DNA from: Desulfovibrio piger
GTDB lineage: Bacteria > Desulfobacterota > Desulfovibrionia > Desulfovibrionales > Desulfovibrionaceae
Length of the DNA: 64,000 nt
Assembly: GCF_951793255.1 (NCBI RefSeq)
Contig: NZ_OX636706.1
Coordinates: 1,013,001 to 1,077,000 of the forward strand
Direction of reading: 5' to 3'
A model generated the notes under the pieces. That model was not told the DNA's origin. It was given only the letters and a program-made list of their open reading frames with translations, and did no database searches. The translations under genes were made by a program, and so were the position numbers. Positions within the stretch are counted from its first letter, which is position 1. Each line of letters opens with the position of its first letter. Positions 1 to 7,014 of this stretch are shown piece by piece.

Positions 1-1966
1 TCATGAACGGCTCGTTGGGCTTGATGCCCAGCAGGCCGAAGCGGCTGATGCCCACGGGCCAGAAGCCGCCCAGCACCATGCCCAGCGGCAGCGGGCTCTG
101 GCGAGGCAGGGCCAGGATGTCGTCGGCAGGCAGTTCGGGGCTGATGTACGCGCCCTTGAAGCCCATGTCGGCCAGCACGCCCAGCGCGGCGGCATTGGCC
201 ACGTTGCAGAAGGGCCCGGCCAGCAGGTCGAGGGCATCGCTGTGCTTGGGATCCTCGGGCTCGTCGTTCATGCGGGCCAGCAGTTCCGCCGGGAACAGGT
301 CACGCTGCCAGGGGGCGTTGCAGACGAAGTGGCGCGCGCCTTCGCGGGTCAAGTGGGCCAGACGGCGGCGGATGGCCTCTTCCTCTTCGGGCCAGATGAC
401 GGGCGGCAGCCACCAGCAGATGCGCGGGGCGATGGTACGCGAGATCTCGGCCGTGCGCGGCGAGAGCCACAGACCGGTGTTCTGGCTGCGGCAGCCGCGG
501 GTCTCGCGGCCCTGCGGCATGCTGGCGCGCACCACCATCTCGGGCCGGGGCGCGGGCCTGACGGGCCGGGGCAGACGGGACTCGCTCTCCACGGCCTTGC
601 TGGGCCGGGTGGGCATGCGGTCGAGCCGGGCCTGCCACTCCCTGAGGATCTGCATCAGCTCGGGCTCGCGGCGGTCGATGAGGAAGACCGGCGTGCCCGC
701 CTTGGGCGTCTTGTGCTTGGGCAGGCGCAGCATCAGGGTGCCCGCCTTGGGCGTGCGGCGCGTCACGGGCAGGGTGGCGTGCCAGCGTTCGTCTTCCACG
801 CCCACGCGCAGATAGTCCTGCGGCAGCAGCTCGAAATGGGGCTTGAGCAGCACCTGGCCTTCGGGCGTCACATTGATCTTGCCCGCCAGCAGGCCGGAGC
901 TGGTCTGCCCCGACGGGTCGGTGGGGATGAGGTTGTCCTTGTGCGGCAGGAAGCGGGCACGGCTGCCGGGACGGCCCAGCGCCATCTCAAGGATGGCCTC
1001 GGCGTCCTTGCGGGCCTGCGGGTCGCCGGGATTGTCGCGCAGCATGCGATAGGCCGTGACCACGTGATAGACGTAGTGCGGGCCCTTCTTGCGGCCTTCG
1101 ATCTTCCACGAGACCAGATGCGGGATGTGCAGCAGGGTCTTGGCCAGCACGTCCAGCGAAAGGTCCAGACAGGAGAAGAAACGGCCGTCGCGCCCCTTGC
1201 CGGGGTTGCTGCGCTGGGGCCGGGGACGGCGCATGTCGCGGCCGCCGTCACGACCGTTGCGGCCCTGTTCGCGGGCCTGCTGTTCGGCCTGTTTGGCCAT
1301 GGCCGCGGCAGCGGCGCCGCCCTGACGGTAGACGCGGCGGCAGGGCTGCACGCAGCGGCCGCGCAGGCCGCTCTTGCCGCCCATGTAGCTGGACCAGTAG
1401 CAGCGCCCCGACACGCAGTAGCACAGCGCGCCGTGGACGAAGCATTCCAGATCCAGCCCTTCGGGACAGGCCTCGCCCATGGCGCGGATCTCGTCGATGG
1501 AGAGCTCGCGCGGCAGGATGACGCGGCTGGCGCCCAGGTCCTTGGCGGTCTGCAGGCCCTGCGGGTGCGTGATGTTGGCCAGGGTGGAGAGGTTGATCTC
1601 GCCCTCGAAACCGGCCTGCCGCGCCAGATCCAGCATGGCCAGATCCTGCACGATGATGCCGTCGGGGCGCACCTGCCGGGCCAGACGATGGATGAGACGG
1701 TAGGCCGCCGCGGTCTCCTGCGGCTTGACCAGCACGTTCATGGCCACATAGACGCGGGCCTGTTCCTCGTGGGCCAGGTCGGTGAGGCGCGAAAGGTCGG
1801 TAAGGCCGAAGTTCTCGGCCTGCATACGGGCCGAGAAGTGCTTCAGGCCCAGGTACACGGCGTCGGCGCCGGCGGCCAGGGCCGCGGTGAAGCACTGGGC
1901 GTCACCGGCCGGGGCCAGGATCTCCGGGCGTTCCGGGGTAGGGGCGGACAGGATGATGTCACTCAT
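1..1966 (-). CDS. U32-family peptidase/hydroxylation protein, 3' end outside the window
   Basis: The frame starts at ATG 1966 and stays open to base 1, so at least 655 codons are present and the C-terminus is missing. The N-terminus reads as a U32 barrel start (PEILAPAGD, residues 14-22). The family signature with its cysteines, ECFVHGALCYCVSGRC, lies at about residues 174-189. U32 proteins include collagenase-like peptidases and RNA/ubiquinone hydroxylation factors such as RlhA, UbiU/V and TrhP, many with an Fe-S cluster. The length suggests the long form with an extra C-terminal domain. The start codon shares ATGA with the stop of the epimerase gene upstream, so the two are translationally coupled. 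The exact substrate cannot be told from sequence. Confidence 0.9.
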   Translation of the reverse strand, partial: MSDIILSAPTPERPEILAPAGDAQCFTAALAAGADAVYLGLKHFSARMQAENFGLTDLSRLTDLAHEEQARVYVAMNVLVKPQETAAAYRLIHRLARQVRPDGIIVQDLAMLDLARQAGFEGEINLSTLANITHPQGLQTAKDLGASRVILPRELSIDEIRAMGEACPEGLDLECFVHGALCYCVSGRCYWSSYMGGKSGLRGRCVQPCRRVYRQGGAAAAAMAKQAEQQAREQGRNGRDGGRDMRRPRPQRSNPGKGRDGRFFSCLDLSLDVLAKTLLHIPHLVSWKIEGRKKGPHYVYHVVTAYRMLRDNPGDPQARKDAEAILEMALGRPGSRARFLPHKDNLIPTDPSGQTSSGLLAGKINVTPEGQVLLKPHFELLPQDYLRVGVEDERWHATLPVTRRTPKAGTLMLRLPKHKTPKAGTPVFLIDRREPELMQILREWQARLDRMPTRPSKAVESESRLPRPVRPAPRPEMVVRASMPQGRETRGCRSQNTGLWLSPRTAEISRTIAPRICWWLPPVIWPEEEEAIRRRLAHLTREGARHFVCNAPWQRDLFPAELLARMNDEPEDPKHSDALDLLAGPFCNVANAAALGVLADMGFKGAYISPELPADDILALPRQSPLPLGMVLGGFWPVGISRFGLLGIKPNEPFM

Positions 1967-2970
1967 GCGTAATAATATTCCTTGAACCAGGCCACAAAGC
2001 GCTCGATGCCGGTCTTGAGGGGCGTCACGGGCGCAAAGCCCGTGGCCTGCGACAGAGCGTCGATGTTGGCCCAGGTGGCTTCCACATCGCCGGGCTGCAT
2101 GGGCAGCAGGTCACGGATGGCCTTCTTGCCCAGCGCCTCTTCGAGGGCGGCGATGAAATCGTTGAGTTCCACGGTCTGGTTGTTGCCGATATTGTAGATG
2201 CGCCACGGCGCGGAACTGGTGGCCGGGTCGGGGGTGGCGGCATCCCACTGCGGGTCGGGCTTGGGCGCCAGGGGCAGCAGGCGCACCACGCCTTCCACGA
2301 TGTCGTCGATATAGGTGAAGTCGCGGCGCATGCGGCCGCCGTTGAACACCTTGATGGGCTCGTCCTTCATGATGGCGTGGGCAAAGAGCTGCAGGGCCAT
2401 GTCCGGGCGGCCCCAGGGGCCGTAGACCGTGAAGAAGCGCAGGCCCGTGCAGGGCAGGCCGTACAGGTGGCTGTAGGAGTGGGCCATGAGCTCGTTGCTC
2501 TTCTTGGTGGCCGCGTACAGGCTCACGGGATGGTCCACGTTGTTGTGTTCCGAGAAGGGCTGGCTGGTGTTGAGCCCGTAGACCGACGAGGAGGACGCGA
2601 AGACGAAGTGCTGCACGCCGTTGTGGCGGCAGCCTTCCAGCAGGTTGGCAAAGCCCACCAGGTTGGAATCCACATAGGCCATGGGATTGATGAGGCTGTA
2701 GCGCACACCGGCCTGGGCCGCCATGTTGATGACATGGGTGAACTTTTCGGCCGCGAACAGGGCGCTCATGGCTTCGCGTTCGGCCATGTCCTGCAGTACG
2801 AAGCGGAAACCGGGACGGCCTTCCAGCTGAGCCAGACGGTCTTTCTTGAGCTGGACGTCGTAATAGTCGTTGAGGTTGTCCAGGCCAACCACGGTGTGGC
2901 CCTGGGCCAGCAGACGGTCACAGAGATGATAGCCGATGAAGCCCGCGGCTCCGGTAACGAGAATATGCAT
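1963..2970 (-). CDS. NAD-dependent nucleotide-sugar epimerase (UDP-glucuronate 4-epimerase type)
   Basis: A 335-aa extended short-chain dehydrogenase/reductase. The NAD-binding Rossmann motif GAAGFIG is at residues 7-13. The catalytic serine cluster is near 126-129 and the YxxxK pair is Y152/K156 (SLYAATKK). The segment TVYGPWGRPDMA is typical of the CapI/WbnF/LpsL group of UDP-glucuronate or UDP-galacturonate 4-epimerases, which supply sugars for lipopolysaccharide or capsule. ATG 2970 is chosen because AGGAGGACAGC precedes it and the protein begins exactly at the Rossmann strand; a longer frame to 3204 lacks support. The stop overlaps the start of the U32 gene by 4 nt. The exact sugar substrate is inferred. 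Confidence 0.88.
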   Translation of the reverse strand: MHILVTGAAGFIGYHLCDRLLAQGHTVVGLDNLNDYYDVQLKKDRLAQLEGRPGFRFVLQDMAEREAMSALFAAEKFTHVINMAAQAGVRYSLINPMAYVDSNLVGFANLLEGCRHNGVQHFVFASSSSVYGLNTSQPFSEHNNVDHPVSLYAATKKSNELMAHSYSHLYGLPCTGLRFFTVYGPWGRPDMALQLFAHAIMKDEPIKVFNGGRMRRDFTYIDDIVEGVVRLLPLAPKPDPQWDAATPDPATSSAPWRIYNIGNNQTVELNDFIAALEEALGKKAIRDLLPMQPGDVEATWANIDALSQATGFAPVTPLKTGIERFVAWFKEYYYA

Positions 2971-3064
2971 GCTGTCCTCCTGTTGGCGCAGACTAAGCCA
3001 GAAGCGCTTCCGGGGCAAGGGTTTGCTCTTGCCTCCGCTGCCCCGCCCGGCTATGTTCGGGAAC

Positions 3065-4072
3065 ATGAAAAATAACGAATCCACCTTTGCGTCCAGCAAC
3101 GCTTCCGAAATGCGCAACAGCGCCGCCGGGACCGGCAAGAAAGCCGCCGGTGCCGCCGCTGGCAAGACCGGAGCCGCTGCCGACGCCGGCAGGGACGAGG
3201 CCATCCGTCACTGGTACAAGGGCGAGAATCGCGACACCATCATCTATCTGCTCATCGCGATCTTCTTCCTTGAGCTGATCATCGGCGGTATCGCCTTCTT
3301 TTACGGCATCATGCACGCCAAGCCGTCGCTGGCCGGGGGCCCGCCCGAAGCTCAGTTCCCCATCCTGGGCTGGGCCATCGGCGCTGTGGCCGCTCCGGTG
3401 GCGCTGCTGCTCATCGTGCATCTTTCCGGCCTCTGGGTCTCCAACACCCTGGAGCGGGAGCGCCAGCCCGGCAAGCCCGGCTCGGAACGCATGGTGCCCA
3501 AGCGGCTGCGCTATTTCTACGCCTGTGTGCAGCACGCGCCCACTGTGGTCATCCTGCTGGGCATATTGCTGCTGGCCGCGGCCCTGGTCTTCGTGGACGG
3601 CATGTTCTCGGCCGTGGTGGCCTTCGGTGCCGCACTCAAGCCCTACATCCCGTGGATCGCGGGCAGCATCGCGGCCCTGCTGGCGGCCTGTTATCTGGGG
3701 CGCCTGCTGCTCATCTACCGCCACCGCCGCATGGAGCAGGAATACGCCTACCGGCGCGAGGTGCTGGAAAAGACCGGCATCGTGCTGGTGAGCAAGGGCA
3801 GCATCCCCCTCAACCGGGGCATCGAACCCCTGCAGGCCGTGGATGGTGGCGGCTATGCCCTGCCGCCCGGCCCCGCCTACACGCCTGAGGAAGCCGCCGC
3901 CGATGCCGCGGCCCTCGAAGCCGGGGAAAAGAAGGGCGACGCGCCTGCCGAGGACATCGTGGATGTGGACCCCGAAGACCTGGGCGAAGCGCCCAAGAAT
4001 ACGGCCGCGCCCCGCAAGGACGACGTGACCGACGCCGATGTGGTCGTGGAGGATGGCAAGCCCAAGGCCTAA
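3065..4072 (+). CDS. conserved membrane protein of unknown function
   Basis: A 335-aa product that I do not recognise. The N-terminus is Ala/Gly/Lys-rich and polar (about residues 1-55). About four hydrophobic segments follow: one starting YLLIAIFFLELIIGG, one around GWAIGAVAAPVALLL, a hairpin VVILLGILLLAAALVF, and one around WIAGSIAALLAACYLG. A basic patch (YRHRRMEQEY) and a long acidic Ala/Asp/Glu tail come after, probably cytoplasmic. ATG 3065 is preceded by only a weak GGG; an in-frame ATG at 3053 is an alternative. It is divergent from the epimerase gene and convergent with ahcY, so no operon partner informs function. Confidence 0.7.
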   Translation: MKNNESTFASSNASEMRNSAAGTGKKAAGAAAGKTGAAADAGRDEAIRHWYKGENRDTIIYLLIAIFFLELIIGGIAFFYGIMHAKPSLAGGPPEAQFPILGWAIGAVAAPVALLLIVHLSGLWVSNTLERERQPGKPGSERMVPKRLRYFYACVQHAPTVVILLGILLLAAALVFVDGMFSAVVAFGAALKPYIPWIAGSIAALLAACYLGRLLLIYRHRRMEQEYAYRREVLEKTGIVLVSKGSIPLNRGIEPLQAVDGGGYALPPGPAYTPEEAAADAAALEAGEKKGDAPAEDIVDVDPEDLGEAPKNTAAPRKDDVTDADVVVEDGKPKA

Positions 4073-4223
4073 GCAACACGGCCTGAGGCACCGGCATTTT
4101 GGGGCGAAGGAGTTCCTCCTCCCTCAAAGGCGGCTGCTCCCGCTGCCGTGATCGCTTCCATCGCAACGGGGAGCGTGCGTGCGGCCTCCTTCGGCCCTGT
4201 CCCTTCCCGGCGCGTTTTATTTC

Positions 4224-4260
4224 AAAAAGGAGAGGCTCCTTGAGGAGCCTCTCCTTTTTT
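4224..4260. terminator. bidirectional intrinsic terminator
   Basis: A near-perfect hairpin, AAAAAGGAGAGGCTCC paired with GGAGCCTCTCCTTTTTT around a short TTGA loop, with A and T runs on both sides. It lies between the convergent membrane-protein gene and ahcY and can serve both. Confidence 0.9.
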
Positions 4261-4322
4261 ATTTTTGCTTGTCGTCCGTGTCCCGGTGCGAGGCCCGGGC
4301 AAAGACGACGGCCCGCTGCGGC

Positions 4323-5744
4323 CTAGTAGCGGTAGTGGTCGGGCTTGTAGGGGCCTTCGACCTTCACGCCGATGTAGTCGGCCTGTTCCTGGGTCAGGGT
4401 GGTCAGCTTGACGCCCAGACGGGCCAGGTGCAGGCGGGCCACTTCTTCGTCCAGTTCCTTGGGCAGGGTGTAGACCTTCTTTTCCAGGTCGCCCTTGGCC
4501 AGCTTGATCTGGGCCAGGGTCTGGTTGGTGAAGCTGTTGGACATGACGAAGCTGGCGTGGCCGGTGGCGCAGCCCAGGTTCACCAGGCGGCCTTCGGCCA
4601 GCACGATGATGCTGCGGCCGGACTTGAGGGTCCACTTGTCCACCTGGGGCTTGATGTTCAGCTTGGTGATGCCGGGGGTGGACTCCAGGTAGTGCATGTC
4701 GATCTCGTTGTCGAAGTGACCGATGTTGCAGACGATGGCTTCGTCCTTCATGCCTTCCATGTGTTCGCCGGTGATGACGCGCAGGTTGCCGGTGCAGGTG
4801 ACGTAGATGTCGCCTTCGGCCAGGGCGTCTTCCATGGTGGTGACTTCAAAGCCTTCCATGGCGGCCTGCAGGGCGCAGATGGGGTCGATCTCGGTCACCC
4901 GCACACGGGCGCCGAAGCCGCGCATGGACTGGGCGCAGCCCTTGCCCACGTCGCCGTAGCCCACCACGACCACGACCTTGCCGGCCACCATGACGTCGGT
5001 GGCGCGCTTGATGCCGTCGGCCAGGGATTCGCGGCAGCCGTAGAGGTTGTCGAACTTGGACTTGGTCACGGAGTCGTTGACGTTGATGGCCGGGAAGAGC
5101 AGCTTGCCTTCAGCTTCCAGCTGGTAGAGGCGATGCACGCCGGTGGTGGTCTCTTCGGAGACGCCCTTCACCTTGGCGGCCACTTCATGCCAGTGGTTGG
5201 GATCTTCCTTGTAGCGCAGGGCCAGACGATCCATGATGATCTGGAATTCCTTGTTGTCGTAGGTCTTTTCCAGCAGGGAGGGATCGTTTTCCACTTCCAC
5301 GCCCTTGTGGATCATCAGGGTGGCGTCGCCGCCGTCGTCCACGATCAGGTCGGGGCCCTTGCCGTCAGGCCAGGTCAGGGCCATTTCGGTGCACCACCAG
5401 TAATCTTCCAGGCTCTCGCCCTTCCAGGCGAAAACCTTGGCCATGCCCTGCTCGGCGATGGCGGCAGCGGCGTGGTCCTGGGTGGAGAAGATGTTGCACG
5501 AGGCCCAGCGGATGTCCGCGCCCAGGGCGTGCAGGGTCTTGATGAGCATGGCGGTCTGGATGGTCATGTGCAGGGAGCCGGTCACGCGCAGGCCCTTGAG
5601 GGGCTTCTGGTCACCGTACTTGCGGATGCACTCCATGAGGCCGGGCATCTCGCGCTCGGAGAGCTGCATTTCCTTCTTGCCGAAATCGGCCAGGGCCATG
5701 TCGGCCACTTTGTAGGCCAGGGAAAGGTCCAGGGCTTTGGTCAT
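4323..5744 (-). CDS. ahcY: adenosylhomocysteinase (S-adenosylhomocysteine hydrolase)
   Basis: A 473-aa enzyme that reversibly splits S-adenosylhomocysteine into adenosine and homocysteine, clearing the product inhibitor of methyltransferases. The catalytic and NAD domains are complete. The NAD-binding motif GYGDVGKG is at residues 262-269, the substrate-region residues [10 protein letters not shown] at 82-91, and the C-terminal KPDHYRY that reaches the neighbouring subunit is present. The roughly 40-residue insertion relative to the mammalian form is normal for bacteria. Start ATG 5744 has AAGGAG upstream; the longer frame to 5915 is upstream DNA. The ArsR-methyltransferase regulator gene follows on the same strand, matching the sahR-ahcY pairing known in Desulfovibrio. 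Confidence 0.97.
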   Translation of the reverse strand: MTKALDLSLAYKVADMALADFGKKEMQLSEREMPGLMECIRKYGDQKPLKGLRVTGSLHMTIQTAMLIKTLHALGADIRWASCNIFSTQDHAAAAIAEQGMAKVFAWKGESLEDYWWCTEMALTWPDGKGPDLIVDDGGDATLMIHKGVEVENDPSLLEKTYDNKEFQIIMDRLALRYKEDPNHWHEVAAKVKGVSEETTTGVHRLYQLEAEGKLLFPAINVNDSVTKSKFDNLYGCRESLADGIKRATDVMVAGKVVVVVGYGDVGKGCAQSMRGFGARVRVTEIDPICALQAAMEGFEVTTMEDALAEGDIYVTCTGNLRVITGEHMEGMKDEAIVCNIGHFDNEIDMHYLESTPGITKLNIKPQVDKWTLKSGRSIIVLAEGRLVNLGCATGHASFVMSNSFTNQTLAQIKLAKGDLEKKVYTLPKELDEEVARLHLARLGVKLTTLTQEQADYIGVKVEGPYKPDHYRY

Positions 5745-5990
5745 CGTTCCATTCTCCTTGAGGAAGTATGTTGGGCCGCTCCACAAAAGGGCGGTCTGCG
5801 GCATGGTCGTTGTCCCCTGTTCGGGGATGGTGCGCAGCCTTCGGTAAGGCCGCGCGGGAAATCTTGTGTGCCTTTTCCGGCCATATCCCCCCGGGACAGG
5901 TGCGCCGCTCCCCATCGGGGGCAGGCTTTCCTGAATGGAGCACGTTTGGGGGAAGATGGGGCACGGGGGGCCTTCCCCCCGAAAATATCC

Positions 5991-6917
5991 CTAACAGGCG
6001 CGTGCCTGCACCAGCAGCAGAAACAGGCCGCGGCCCACGGCCTGCCGCGTACAGGACAGGACTTCGAAACCGGCCTGGCGCAGGCGTTCCTGCAGGCGTT
6101 CTTCGTCGAAGCCCAGCCAGCGGTCGCCGTAGCGGCTGCGCATGGTCTCGTCGTGGTGCTGGAGGAAATCGGCCACGAACAGGTGCCCGCCCGTGGTCAG
6201 GCTGCGGCGGATCTCGCGCAGGCCCTCGCCGGGGTCGGACAGGTGGTGCAGGACAAGGTTGATGCAGGCGAAGTCCGCTTCCTGATCACGCAGGGGCAGG
6301 TGATCCAGCTCGCCGATGCGCAGGGAGATGCGGTTCTCGTTGGCCAGATCAACGGGGTTGAAACGGCGGCGGCACATCTCCAGCATACGGGCCGAGCCGT
6401 CCACGCCGATGAGGCTCCGACTGGCGGGCAGCAGGCGCTCCAGCACCGCGCCGGTGCCGCAGCCCAGGTCCACGGCCACGCGGCAGCCCTCGGGCACGGC
6501 GGCCAGCACGGCGGCGGGCAGGTCGAAATCTTCCAGCACTTCGCGGTTGAGCTCGTCCCAGTCCTCGGCGATGGCGTTGAAAAACTGGCGCGTCTTGAGG
6601 GCGCGTTCCTCCAGGATCTGGGCCGCCATGGCCAGATCCTCGCGCATGGCCGTGTCCGTATGCAAAAAGGGCCCCATGGCCTGCAAAAAGTCGCTGGCCT
6701 CGCCGCAGCGCGTGGCGGCATAGAAGACCCACAGGCCGTCCCGGCGCGAGGTCAGCAGGCCCGCTTCGGTCAGGATCTTGAGGTGGCGCGAGACGCGGGA
6801 CTGCCCCATGCCGAGGATGCGCACCAGCTCGTTGACCGAGAGTTCGTAATGCAGCAAGATATGCACCAGTCGCAGACGGGTCTCGTCTGAAAGTGCCTTG
6901 AAATATACCAGTGCCAT
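5991..6917 (-). CDS. sahR: ArsR-family regulator fused to a SAM-dependent methyltransferase domain (SahR-like)
   Basis: A 308-aa fusion. Residues 1-85 form an ArsR winged helix (FKALSDETRLRLVHIL, then a recognition helix near GQSRVSRHLKIL). Residues from about 115 onward form a class I methyltransferase with motif I VDLGCGTG at 149-156. In Desulfovibrio this architecture next to ahcY is SahR, the S-adenosylhomocysteine-responsive repressor of the methionine/SAM cycle; the methyltransferase-like domain is thought to sense the ligand. Start ATG 6917 follows CAGGGG; the frame extends to 6980 but would run through the operator. ahcY lies upstream on the same strand with a 246-nt gap. Strong dyads lie in the divergent promoter. 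The name is by family and context. Confidence 0.85.
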   Translation of the reverse strand: MALVYFKALSDETRLRLVHILLHYELSVNELVRILGMGQSRVSRHLKILTEAGLLTSRRDGLWVFYAATRCGEASDFLQAMGPFLHTDTAMREDLAMAAQILEERALKTRQFFNAIAEDWDELNREVLEDFDLPAAVLAAVPEGCRVAVDLGCGTGAVLERLLPASRSLIGVDGSARMLEMCRRRFNPVDLANENRISLRIGELDHLPLRDQEADFACINLVLHHLSDPGEGLREIRRSLTTGGHLFVADFLQHHDETMRSRYGDRWLGFDEERLQERLRQAGFEVLSCTRQAVGRGLFLLLVQARAC

Positions 6918-6960
6918 GCGTGCCCCTGTACGGCGCGCCGGGCGCGCCTGCGATCTATGT

Positions 6961-6981
6961 ATCAAATTTGCTTGATGCAAA
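6961..6981. promoter_or_regulatory. candidate SahR operator: two overlapping dyads
   Basis: ATCAA (6961-6965) and TTGAT (6972-6976) form one inverted repeat around ATTTGC. TTTGC (6967-6971) and GCAAA (6977-6981) form a second around TTGAT. They sit between the divergent starts of sahR (6917) and the DUF721 gene (7015), a place suited to autoregulation. The link to SahR is inferred from position. Confidence 0.55.
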
Positions 6982-7014
6982 TATCAGCCTATCTGGATAT
7001 AGTCAAGGAGTTCC

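Noticed and set aside
242..1972. A 576-codon plus-strand open frame
   Set aside because: Antisense of the U32 gene, whose family signature is intact on the minus strand.
5745..5990. S-adenosylhomocysteine riboswitch upstream of ahcY
   Set aside because: The region has G/C-rich hairpins and one CCGAAGGCTGCGC string, but not the conserved blocks or pseudoknot of the SAH riboswitch as known. SahR control explains regulation better.
4179..6890. A 903-codon plus-strand open frame
   Set aside because: Antisense of ahcY and sahR, with typical mirror composition from GC-rich codon use.
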